Positions 1 to 6,424 of a DNA stretch of 7,511 nt are shown here, in pieces. Both the position numbers and the translations under genes were made by a program. This DNA comes from Acidimicrobiaceae bacterium (lineage in GTDB: Bacteria > Actinomycetota > Acidimicrobiia > Acidimicrobiales > Microtrichaceae): NCBI GenBank assembly GCA_003514205.1, contig DORQ01000283.1:35560-43070 (forward strand), given 5' to 3'. Below the pieces are notes generated by a model. That model ran no database searches. It was not told where the DNA came from and saw only the letters and a list, made by a program, of their open reading frames with translations. Within the stretch, counting starts at the first letter, position 1; each line of letters opens with the position of its first letter.

Positions 1-336
1 ATCTCGGAGGACTACTTGAACCTGCTTCTCGCTGGCTGCGATCTCGCTCTCAATCCCATGGACGGGGGAAGTGGCTCGAATCTCAAGCTACTGAGCTACT
101 TGGCGGCGGGCTTGCCTGTGGTGAGCACCCCGGTGGGCTCACGGGGGATCGATGCCGAGGCTGCAGGGGTTCATTCAGTCGGCTTGGAGCTCTTTGCCCA
201 GACCATCGAGGAGATTCTCAGCCACCCAGAGTACGACCGCTCATTCACTGGTCGTGCCTACGTGGAAGAACACTGCGATTGGCGTTCGATCGGTCGACAG
301 TTCACCTCACGCTCCATCGAGCATTTCGCCGGATAG
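1..336 (+). CDS. Glycosyltransferase, C-terminal fragment (5' end outside window)
   Basis: This is the last 111 codons of a GT-B fold glycosyltransferase. It is read in frame from the first base, so the true start lies upstream of the window. The visible part is the end of the nucleotide-sugar-binding C-terminal domain. It contains a 'DLALNPM' strand, then a glycine/serine-rich 'GGSGSNLKLLSYLAAG' segment and 'LPVVSTPVGSRGI', the usual layout of the donor site in GT4-like enzymes (small-residue loop, Lys, helix, then the GxPVVxT strand). A terminal helix follows (RAYVEEHCDWRSIGRQF), as is common at the end of this family. It should transfer a sugar from a nucleotide-sugar or polyprenyl donor to a glycan or lipid at the cytoplasmic face of the membrane; substrate unknown. 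The next glycosyltransferase starts 13 bases after its TAG stop, so the two are probably one operon. Confidence 0.85.
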   Translation: MSEDYLNLLLAGCDLALNPMDGGSGSNLKLLSYLAAGLPVVSTPVGSRGIDAEAAGVHSVGLELFAQTIEEILSHPEYDRSFTGRAYVEEHCDWRSIGRQFTSRSIEHFAG

Positions 337-349
337 GGTCTGTTCCGCT

Positions 350-1747
350 GTGAACGCTTCTGAGAACACAACCGCCGCCGACACCAGAGCCACGCCCGAG
401 CACCCCAACCGCGCCGAGAACCCCGTTGTCGCTCAGCCTTCGGTGCCCATCACTGACCGACATGTCTTCGTCGAGGTATCCAATACCTTGGCAGTGCCTT
501 ACATCACAGGGTTTCAGCGCCACACGCGCGAACTTCTGGCACGCCTGCCTCAGGGCACTGATCCCGGCGCAATTCACTTCACGCCGGTTCGTTGGTGCCA
601 GGAGTGCAATGCCTACCGCAGGCTCACCGGCGCCGAACAACGGGCGTTAGGGCGCTTCGCACCTCCGGCTCCGGTGCCCCAATCTCGTCTCGGTGCCATT
701 GCAGCACCACTCCCCGAGTCCTTGAAGATGGCCTTGCGGAGGATGATCCATCACCCCCGAGGCAAGTCCCTCCGTGAACATTTGGCGGCTGTGCGACGGC
801 GACGGAATCACCCTCCAGAACACAGCCAGCTCCGAATCAGCAGCTGGCCGGCTGATTCCTGGTTCTTTGATCTCGAAGCTGCGTGGCACAACCAGCCACC
901 GCGGAGCGAGATCCTTCCGCGACTACGCCGCGAGGGTGTTCGCACCGCAACACTCATTGCCGACGTGATGCCGGTGCAGTTCACCGAGTGGTTCGATGAG
1001 GGACAACAGCGCCTGTTCAAGACCTTCTTTGATGCCCATCTTGAGTATTCCGACAAGTTCATTTCGATCTCAGAGTGCAGCTTGCGCGACGCCATTCACT
1101 ACGCAGAGTCCATTGGCATGAAACGCCCAACCGACACCGCTGTCATCACCATGGGAGCGAACTTCCGGCGAAACGAGAGCCCCCCTCGGCCGGCGATCGC
1201 GCCTCCGGGCCGCTACCTACTCACCGTAGGAACCGTCGAGCCACGGAAGAATCACGCGCTCCTCCTAGACGCATTTGAGGAACTCAGCGAACTCAGCGAG
1301 GACCTCAGCGCAGTGATAGTGGGCAAGCTCGGTTGGATGACCGAGTCCGTGGCAGAGCGCATCGAAACTCACCCGCTCTTTGGCACTCGAGTCTTTTGGT
1401 TTCAGAAGGTAGACGACACATTGCTCGACGGCCTCTATGCCCACGCCTTCTTAGCAGTGCAGCCAGCCAAATACGAAGGGTTCGGTACACCTGTCATTGA
1501 GGCTCTGAGCCATGGGGTGCCCACGTTGAGTTCACATGGTGGAGCACTCACTGAGGCAGGGGGCGAGTGGGCGGAGTACTTCGACCCCACCTCCGTCCAA
1601 GAGCTGGTTGATCTGGTGACACTTCACCTGAACGACTCGGAGCATCACGATGCCAGCCGCTCAAGGCTTGCGGGGTACATGCCCCCGAGCTGGGAGGACG
1701 GCGCTGAGGGCATCCTCGCTGCGTTCCAGCGAGATCTCACCGAGTAG
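350..1747 (+). CDS. GT4-type glycosyltransferase (GT-B fold)
   Basis: Predicted 465-residue cytoplasmic glycosyltransferase. The N-terminal acceptor half begins near residue 39 with 'VFVEVSNTLAVPYITGFQRH', matching the first strand and TGxxR-type loop of GT4 enzymes. The donor half begins at about 288 with 'RYLLTVGTVEPRKNH' (K300 is the usual phosphate-contacting basic residue) and carries the EX7E element at E376-E384 in 'YEGFGTPVIEALSHGVP' (375-391). The sugar and acceptor cannot be read from sequence. Start: the frame is open far upstream, overlapping the preceding gene in another frame. GTG at 350 is the first start after that gene's stop, with only a weak purine stretch (GGATAGGG, 331-338) before it. 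GTG at 443 is an alternative that would remove a Ala/Pro/Asn/Thr-rich, unstructured-looking 31-residue leader. The middle (about 100-165) is Arg/Pro-rich and poorly conserved-looking, with a CxxC (C83, C86). The 3' end overlaps the convergent kinase gene by 11 bases. Confidence 0.88.
   Translation: MNASENTTAADTRATPEHPNRAENPVVAQPSVPITDRHVFVEVSNTLAVPYITGFQRHTRELLARLPQGTDPGAIHFTPVRWCQECNAYRRLTGAEQRALGRFAPPAPVPQSRLGAIAAPLPESLKMALRRMIHHPRGKSLREHLAAVRRRRNHPPEHSQLRISSWPADSWFFDLEAAWHNQPPRSEILPRLRREGVRTATLIADVMPVQFTEWFDEGQQRLFKTFFDAHLEYSDKFISISECSLRDAIHYAESIGMKRPTDTAVITMGANFRRNESPPRPAIAPPGRYLLTVGTVEPRKNHALLLDAFEELSELSEDLSAVIVGKLGWMTESVAERIETHPLFGTRVFWFQKVDDTLLDGLYAHAFLAVQPAKYEGFGTPVIEALSHGVPTLSSHGGALTEAGGEWAEYFDPTSVQELVDLVTLHLNDSEHHDASRSRLAGYMPPSWEDGAEGILAAFQRDLTE
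1280..1309 (+). repeat. Short in-frame tandem repeat inside glycosyltransferase
   Basis: GAACTCAGC occurs twice head to tail (1280-1288 and 1289-1297), followed by a related 12-base unit GAGGACCTCAGC (1298-1309). It encodes ELS-ELS-EDLS (residues 311-320) in the loop between the first helix of the donor-binding domain and the strand 'AVIVGKLGW'. It keeps the reading frame and looks like a small slippage expansion in a tolerant loop. Confidence 0.7.
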
Positions 1748-3248
1748 CGGAATCTCCGGGCGTGAGGGCCTGGCGGAAGAAGACCTCGTCCTCGAAGATG
1801 CCCACATCGCTCATGTACATCTTGCCGTAGCGTTCGAAGTACATCAGTGCCTTGGTGAGCAGAAAGAGCCCTCGTTCAAACTCACTCTCGACGATTCCCT
1901 CTGCCTCAACCATCAATCTGAGCTTCCGCTGTTCTCTGAAGCGTTTGTAGATTGCTCTCGCTGTCCGCTTCTCGATCTCGATTCCTCGAATCTCAGCCAC
2001 CTTCGCTTGGGGCGCATTCAGAATCTCAACGAGCGACACCTGACCAAACGGTGCCCGAAGCAACGGTTCGAGCACCATTTTCATGAAGACCGTGAGGTCC
2101 TCGTGGTTCATGTTGAGGCCTTCTTCCAGCACGGTTCCGTAGGTCTTGATCGTGTGCGTCGCGATGTCTGCCCACGCGGTCTCATCGCCGAGCGCGGCCT
2201 CCACGACCCGACGGAAAAACTGGTGTGTGTCAGCATCAAGTCGGCCAACAATTCCCCAGTCGATCACTCCAATTCGACCATCGCGCAGGAGCAACAAGTT
2301 GCCCGCATGCACATCGCCGTGGAAGAACCCCCAGCGAATGGTCGTCAGCAGGAACCCCTTCACTGTTTGGGACACCACGGGTGCTGGGTCAAACCCATAG
2401 GTCTCGATTTTGGCCAAATCGTCCACTGGAACACCGTCGAGGAACTCCATGGTGAGCACCTTCGCCCCAGAGAACTCGGGGTACACCTCTGGAACTGTCA
2501 CCAAGGGCAGCTCGACCGCACCGAGAAGTTTCTGCATATGCCGAATGGCTCGTGCCTCGTTACGAAGATCAAGCTCCTCGCCCAATTGAAGCCGAAAGCC
2601 GCCGAACATCTGCACGAGTTGGCCAGCCGCATACTCCCCGGTGGTTCGCGCTATCACGGCGAGCAGGGGTTCGAAAAGATCCATGTCCACTGAGACTGCT
2701 CGTTCAATGGATGGTCGGAGTACCTTGACGGCCACTTCGGTTCCGTCATGCAGTCGAGCCTTGTGAACCACTGCAATGGACGCTCGGCCGATGGGCTCCT
2801 CATCGAAGGATGAGTACGCATCCTCCAGAGCCATGCCCAGCTCAGCCTCGACAACACGACGAACCTGGGCAAACGAGACCGGATGGCCGGTGTCGAGGCA
2901 GGTCCGGAATTCGGTGGCGACTGAGTCACCGAACACACCCGGAGAAGAGCTAATGAGTTGGCCGAACTTCATGAACGTGGTGCCAAGCTCCTCGAAGGTC
3001 AGCCGAAGAGGACGGGCGAAAGCGTCGGGCGCCAGGGTTGCTCCGCGCGCCTTACGAATCGCCAACGGGGTGAAGTGTTTGGTGACAACCCATCCAATCT
3101 GTGCGGCGCGCCGGGCCAACTCGCCGCGGGTGGCCGGCTGAAGCTGACGCGCAAACACCCTGAGCGATTCAGCACCGAGCCCGTCGTCGTGGGGGTGAAG
3201 ACCAGCATCTTCCGATTGGTGACTCTTCTCGGACCGTCGGGTCTTCAC
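1737..3248 (-). CDS. ABC1/AarF/UbiB-family atypical protein kinase-like protein
   Basis: 503-residue member of the ABC1/ADCK/UbiB atypical kinase-like family, whose members support isoprenoid-quinone or other lipid metabolism through ATP binding. Motifs in order: KxGQ at 94-97 (KFGQ); an alanine-rich-loop equivalent at 152-157 (PIGRAS, where most members read close to A-A-A-S); the VAVK lysine K175; an ELD-x-RNEA segment at 225-232; the hinge-like 'MEFLDGVPVDDL' (267-278); the catalytic-loop counterpart 'HGDVHAGN' (310-317); and the metal-binding triad as D330-W-G where DFG is usual. I see no C-terminal hydrophobic pair of helices like that in proteobacterial UbiB. Start: GTG at 3248 has a good Shine-Dalgarno (AAGAAGG on the minus strand, 3261-3255) six bases before it; the first ~25 residues are polar. 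It lies 73 bases downstream of the helicase and may be cotranscribed with it. Family is secure; substrate is not, so no symbol is given. Confidence 0.92.
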   Translation of the reverse strand: MKTRRSEKSHQSEDAGLHPHDDGLGAESLRVFARQLQPATRGELARRAAQIGWVVTKHFTPLAIRKARGATLAPDAFARPLRLTFEELGTTFMKFGQLISSSPGVFGDSVATEFRTCLDTGHPVSFAQVRRVVEAELGMALEDAYSSFDEEPIGRASIAVVHKARLHDGTEVAVKVLRPSIERAVSVDMDLFEPLLAVIARTTGEYAAGQLVQMFGGFRLQLGEELDLRNEARAIRHMQKLLGAVELPLVTVPEVYPEFSGAKVLTMEFLDGVPVDDLAKIETYGFDPAPVVSQTVKGFLLTTIRWGFFHGDVHAGNLLLLRDGRIGVIDWGIVGRLDADTHQFFRRVVEAALGDETAWADIATHTIKTYGTVLEEGLNMNHEDLTVFMKMVLEPLLRAPFGQVSLVEILNAPQAKVAEIRGIEIEKRTARAIYKRFREQRKLRLMVEAEGIVESEFERGLFLLTKALMYFERYGKMYMSDVGIFEDEVFFRQALTPGDSATR

Positions 3249-3321
3249 ATCAAACCTTCTTCACATCATGACGCAACGAGTTCGTTCTCAGACCCGTCGC
3301 ATCAATACTGGGCCACTGAGA
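3249..3321 (-). other. Helicase-kinase intergenic spacer with inverted repeats
   Basis: 73-base spacer read on the minus strand. Directly after the helicase TAG comes a perfect 6-base inverted repeat (TCTCAG at 3321-3316 paired with CTGAGA at 3291-3286), reinforced inside by CCC/GGG across a small internal loop; this could fold in the transcript as an attenuator or 3'-end hairpin. No T-run follows, so it is not a classical intrinsic terminator. Next is a 12-base dyad, AACGA-GT-TCGTT (3275-3286, plus-strand reading), 27-38 bases before the kinase GTG, which could be an operator or chance. The kinase Shine-Dalgarno AAGAAGG occupies 3261-3255. I see no convincing -35/-10 pair. Confidence 0.35.
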
Positions 3322-4983
3322 CTACAGCCGTCGAAGCCAGGCCTCAGCAGCACGAAGTCGTCGTTCAAGTTGCTCGTACGTAGCTTCGCTGACTTTGGCA
3401 ACACCACCAAGTCGGTTGAGCTCGGCATTCACTTGGCGATGATCGAGTGACGTGAAGCGAACGAGATCTCGAACTGCCGCGGTGTTCGCGTCGCGAAGTT
3501 CAGATTTCAGCTGCTTGCGGGTCTTCTCCCCGGCCAGGGCACCGCCCCCTCCCAGCACTGGAACCGAAAGCCGGATCTCCAACCCCGCATGATCCTCTTC
3601 CTCGCCACCCGCATCGTCCCAGTCCTGCTCGAAATCCTCGGCAAACACCGATGGGCCCGCCAACGTTGTTCCATCGGTGGCCACCGAGGAGATCACCGCA
3701 AACAACGACATCTGCTCCTCAGCCCTGTCCTCTGCTGCAGCTGCCTCGTCTCGATCATCAAACTCGCCGCTTCCGAATTCCTCATCTTCTTGCTTCTTGC
3801 GAAGAGAGTGACGGCGAGCTTCGGCAATCGAGGAGGCCCAGCGACGCAATCGCGGGTCGTCGGGGATGAAGAGGAAGGCCTTTTGGTTTCGAATGCCGCG
3901 AGTCCATCGAACCAGTCGGCCTACCGCTTGGCGGAAGAACAGTTCAGTGGTGGTATTGGTCGCGAACACTCCAACTCGAAGTCGGGGGATGTCAACGCCT
4001 TCTGAGACCATGCGCACCGCAACGATCCACGGCTCGGTAGAGGCCGCAAAGCGACTGATCTTCTCCGACGCAAAGGGATCGTCAGAGGTCGCAACCGTGG
4101 GCAGCACACCAAAGCGACGCTTCATATACGTGGCGATTGCCTGGGCATGCTCTTGGTCCATTGCGATGACCAGCCCACCTGCCTCCGGGTGGGTTCGCCG
4201 GATGGTGACAAGTTGCGCATGAGCTTCACCAAGAATCGATCCCAGCCATTGACCCTCAAGCGAGAGCGCCGTGCGGAGTCGCTGATTGGATCGAGCCGCG
4301 TCGAGCGCATCATCGAAGGATGCCGAGAATTCCGAGCCATCGACGGCAACCCACTCCATGTGGCCGCCGTAGGCCGGGAAGAACACCGGACGCACCACGC
4401 GCCGATCCGCCAACGCATCGCCATAGCCATACTCAAAGTCGGGACGAGCCTCGTCAAGGTGGTAGTCCACGAACGGAATCGCGGCAGAATCTGATCGGAA
4501 CGGAGTACCCGAAAGTGCCAGACGACGGAACGCAGGTTCGAAGGCCGTCAGCACGGAACTGCCCCAACTCCGGTCATCACCTGCATGGTGAACTTCGTCG
4601 AGAACCACGAACGCATGTCGAGAGATCTTCGCGAGCGACTCAGCCGAACTCGCTACCTGCTGATACGTCGTGACGATGCCGTGCATGTCACTCGGAAGTG
4701 CCCCGTCGCGCGCGCTCCATTCAGATTCAAGATGAAGCCCAAACTTGTGTGCCGCTTCGGTCCACTGCGTCTTCAGGTGTTGGGTCGGAGCGACCACGAT
4801 GATGTTCTTGGCGACGCGACCATCAACATCGGGAGTGCTCAGGTGATGCACCGCACACGTCAGCGCAAACGTGGTCTTGCCCGCCCCAGGGGTCGCCACG
4901 GCAAGAAAATCGCGTTGACCCGAGGCAACCAGTTGCTCAAACGCCGCCTTTTGCCAGGGACGTAGCCGAATCGAAGTTGCCAT
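3322..4983 (-). CDS. Superfamily 2 DEAD/DEAH-type helicase
   Basis: 553-residue SF2 helicase or translocase, expected to use ATP to move on or remodel DNA or RNA. RecA domain 1: a Q-motif-like 'LRPWQ' (7-11); Walker A 'ATPGAGKTT' (30-38, K36); motif Ia 'VVAPTQHLKTQW' (63-74); Walker B 'LDEVHH' (128-133), close to the DEAH/DExH of XPB and type I/III restriction translocases; motif III-like 'LSGTPFR' (157-163). RecA domain 2: motif V 'SEGVDIPRL' (327-335) and motif VI 'QAVGRLVRW' (352-360) with arginine fingers. After about 395 come two acidic, probably disordered stretches (399-425 and 446-464) and a basic helical C-terminus (about 485-553). No nuclease or methylase domain or partner is adjacent, so a restriction role is not supported. 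ATG at 4983 is the natural start, since the motif-bearing domain begins at once, but its Shine-Dalgarno is poor. It is divergent from the NTF2-like gene and upstream of the kinase. Confidence 0.92.
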   Translation of the reverse strand: MATSIRLRPWQKAAFEQLVASGQRDFLAVATPGAGKTTFALTCAVHHLSTPDVDGRVAKNIIVVAPTQHLKTQWTEAAHKFGLHLESEWSARDGALPSDMHGIVTTYQQVASSAESLAKISRHAFVVLDEVHHAGDDRSWGSSVLTAFEPAFRRLALSGTPFRSDSAAIPFVDYHLDEARPDFEYGYGDALADRRVVRPVFFPAYGGHMEWVAVDGSEFSASFDDALDAARSNQRLRTALSLEGQWLGSILGEAHAQLVTIRRTHPEAGGLVIAMDQEHAQAIATYMKRRFGVLPTVATSDDPFASEKISRFAASTEPWIVAVRMVSEGVDIPRLRVGVFATNTTTELFFRQAVGRLVRWTRGIRNQKAFLFIPDDPRLRRWASSIAEARRHSLRKKQEDEEFGSGEFDDRDEAAAAEDRAEEQMSLFAVISSVATDGTTLAGPSVFAEDFEQDWDDAGGEEEDHAGLEIRLSVPVLGGGGALAGEKTRKQLKSELRDANTAAVRDLVRFTSLDHRQVNAELNRLGGVAKVSEATYEQLERRLRAAEAWLRRL

Positions 4984-5098
4984 ACCTACCGAGGGGAGAG
5001 GGGTCTACAAGAACCGTAGAGTTTGCCACCATCACGCACCGACTGCCTATCGCGACCGAAGTAGATTGTGCGTTCGCCGCAACCGAGGAGACCCCCAG
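4984..5098. promoter_or_regulatory. Divergent promoter region between helicase and NTF2-like gene
   Basis: The only divergent spacer in the window, 115 bp, must hold the promoters for the minus-strand helicase-kinase pair and the plus-strand NTF2-like-purU pair. On the plus strand TAGATT (5062-5067) is a plausible -10-like hexamer, but nothing near TTGACA sits 16-18 bases upstream, so the promoter cannot be placed with confidence. A 5-base inverted repeat TCTAC-N7-GTAGA lies at 5004-5020, 21-37 bases upstream of the helicase ATG. No GAAC-N4-GTTC SOS box of the actinobacterial LexA type was seen. The plus-strand gene has a strong Shine-Dalgarno, GAGGAG at 5085-5090, eight bases before its ATG. 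The helicase side has no good Shine-Dalgarno. Confidence 0.4.
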
Positions 5099-5584
5099 AT
5101 GCCTCAACTTCCCGAAACATTCACACCACATCCAGCCCGAGACGCCTCTCTCCGCTCGATGCTGGCAGTGGAGGCTGGCGACCGCGACGGCTGGTTGGCG
5201 CTCTTTGCTGAAGACGCCGTTGTTGAGGACCCGATCGGTCCGTCGATGTTTGATCCTGATGGTCATGGGCACCACGGACATGACGCAATCGGGGCGTTCT
5301 ACGACAGCGTCATCGGGGCGAACACCGTCCGATTCAACATCAAAGAGTCATGGGCGGCGGGCAACGAGGTTGCCAACGTGGGCAGGATTTCCACAACACT
5401 GGAAGGTGGCACCACTGTTCACACCGATGGAGTGTTCACGTATCGGGTGAACGACGAAGGCTTTGTGGTTGCGCTCCGGGCCTTCTGGGAAATGGATCGC
5501 CTGGAGTTTGAAAGCCCGCGTGATACCGCGGACCAACGTGACGCTGCCGATCGCTCGGCGCACGATCCTTCGGAGACTGCCTAG
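5099..5584 (+). CDS. NTF2-like / SnoaL-like small protein (ketosteroid-isomerase superfamily fold)
   Basis: 161-residue cytoplasmic protein with the look of the NTF2-like cone fold (SnoaL/ketosteroid isomerase superfamily). Visible are the first helix ending in 'EAGDRDGWLALFAEDAVVEDPIG' spread over residues 25-47, a helix 'AIGAFYDSV' (63-71), and the last strands 'GVFTYRVNDEGFVVALRAFW' (111-130). D44 matches the catalytic base position of bacterial ketosteroid isomerases (the xVEDPxG motif). The catalytic Tyr position is Ser20, however, and D110 sits about three residues out of register with the second catalytic Asp, so steroid isomerase activity is not supported. A loop about seven residues longer than in those enzymes holds GHGHHGHD (55-62). 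The tail after ~138 is polar, rich in Asp, Arg and Ala. ATG at 5099 is preferred over TTG at 5066 because GAGGAG lies eight bases before it. Its TAG abuts the purU GTG. True ligand or reaction unknown. Confidence 0.82.
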   Translation: MPQLPETFTPHPARDASLRSMLAVEAGDRDGWLALFAEDAVVEDPIGPSMFDPDGHGHHGHDAIGAFYDSVIGANTVRFNIKESWAAGNEVANVGRISTTLEGGTTVHTDGVFTYRVNDEGFVVALRAFWEMDRLEFESPRDTADQRDAADRSAHDPSETA

Positions 5585-6424
5585 GTGCTAGTCCTACTTC
5601 TCAGCTGCAACGACCGCCCGGGCCTCGTTGCTGCCGCGGCACATGCCATTGCCAGCCACGGCGGGAACATTGTCGATGCCGATCAACACACAGATACCCA
5701 ACACGAGCGGTTTCTCCAACGCATCGAGTTCGAGCTTCCATCCGACCAGGAGGAGGGCTTTCGAAGCACCTTCGAGAGGATCAGCGGCGAACTCGAGATG
5801 ACCTGGTCGCTTCACGACACGTCGCGCGTACCCAAGATCGCGTTGCTCGTCTCCCAGGAGGCACACTGCCTCTACGACATTTTGGCCCGCATTGAACTGG
5901 GCGACCTCCAGGCCGAGGTGGGAGTCGTCATCTCGAATCACAACACCCACGCCTCAGTTGCTGAACGATTCGGTGTGCGTTTCTGCCACCTCCCGGTCGA
6001 CCCGAACAACCGCGAAGCCCAACAAGCTCAGGTGCTTTCCGAGCTGCTCAGCGCCGAGATCGAACTCGTTGCGCTTGCTCGATACATGCAGATCATTCCC
6101 GACTCCGTGTTAGCTGAGTTTCCCGACCAGATCATCAACATCCATCATTCATTCCTGCCAGCCTTCGTCGGCGCACAGCCCTACCACCGCGCACACGCCC
6201 GAGGGGTCAAGATCATCGGCGCAACCGCCCATTACGCAACCTCGGATCTCGACGAGGGCCCAATCATCTGCCAGGAGGTGACAACCGTCAGCCACCGGGA
6301 CACGGTGCAACGTTTGATTCAGCGCGGTCGCGACGTCGAACAGCTCGCATTCGCGAAAGCGATCCGTCTGCACCTCGAGCGGCGAGTCATGAGCTACCAG
6401 AACCGCACCGTCGTGTTCGACTAG
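5585..6424 (+). CDS. purU: Formyltetrahydrofolate deformylase
   Basis: 279-residue PurU, which hydrolyses 10-formyltetrahydrofolate to formate and tetrahydrofolate. It balances the one-carbon pool and can supply formate. Length matches the family (about 280). The N-terminal ACT domain (about 1-78) opens with 'LLLSCNDRPGLVAAAAHAIA' and 'GGNIVDADQ'. The formyltransferase-like hydrolase domain follows from 'KIALLVSQ' (84-91) through 'LARYMQIIP' (164-172) and the catalytic stretch 'INIHHSFLPAF' (184-194). The triad residues are N185, H187 and D223 (in 'LDEGPI', 222-227). The C-terminal 'GRDVEQLAFAKAIRLHLERR' and 'NRTVVF' signatures are present. GTG at 5585 is the only sensible start: it directly follows the stop of the upstream gene, and GGAGA at 5572-5576, inside that gene, gives a Shine-Dalgarno with an eight-base gap. 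This arrangement implies translational coupling. The ACT domain suggests allosteric control by a small molecule; in E. coli PurU this is methionine and glycine, and whether that holds here is inference. Confidence 0.96.
   Translation: MLVLLLSCNDRPGLVAAAAHAIASHGGNIVDADQHTDTQHERFLQRIEFELPSDQEEGFRSTFERISGELEMTWSLHDTSRVPKIALLVSQEAHCLYDILARIELGDLQAEVGVVISNHNTHASVAERFGVRFCHLPVDPNNREAQQAQVLSELLSAEIELVALARYMQIIPDSVLAEFPDQIINIHHSFLPAFVGAQPYHRAHARGVKIIGATAHYATSDLDEGPIICQEVTTVSHRDTVQRLIQRGRDVEQLAFAKAIRLHLERRVMSYQNRTVVFD

Noticed and set aside
152..349. Upstream extension of the second glycosyltransferase frame
   Set aside because: It overlaps the C-terminal coding part of the first glycosyltransferase, whose frame has clear donor-site motifs, and its own translation there is Ser/Arg/Pro-rich without similarity to the family.
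1650..2693. 347-codon open frame on the plus strand opposite the kinase-like gene
   Set aside because: It is antisense to a gene with a full set of family motifs; its translation shows no recognisable domain and has a His/Leu/Glu-rich composition typical of an opposite-strand shadow in GC-rich DNA.
3322..4983. Helicase as part of a restriction or other phage-defence system
   Set aside because: The neighbours are a kinase-like gene and an NTF2-like gene; no methylase, nuclease, specificity subunit or mobile-element trace is present in the window.
5066..5098. TTG start for the NTF2-like gene
   Set aside because: The ATG at 5099 has a strong GAGGAG eight bases upstream, while the TTG has none; the extra 11 residues would be encoded across that ribosome binding site.
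4984..5098. SOS (LexA) box controlling the helicase
   Set aside because: Looked for GAAC-N4-GTTC on both strands of the spacer and did not find it.
5099..5584. Annotation as a true steroid delta-isomerase
   Set aside because: The VEDPIG motif fits, but the catalytic Tyr position is Ser20 and the second catalytic Asp is not in register, so only fold membership is claimed.
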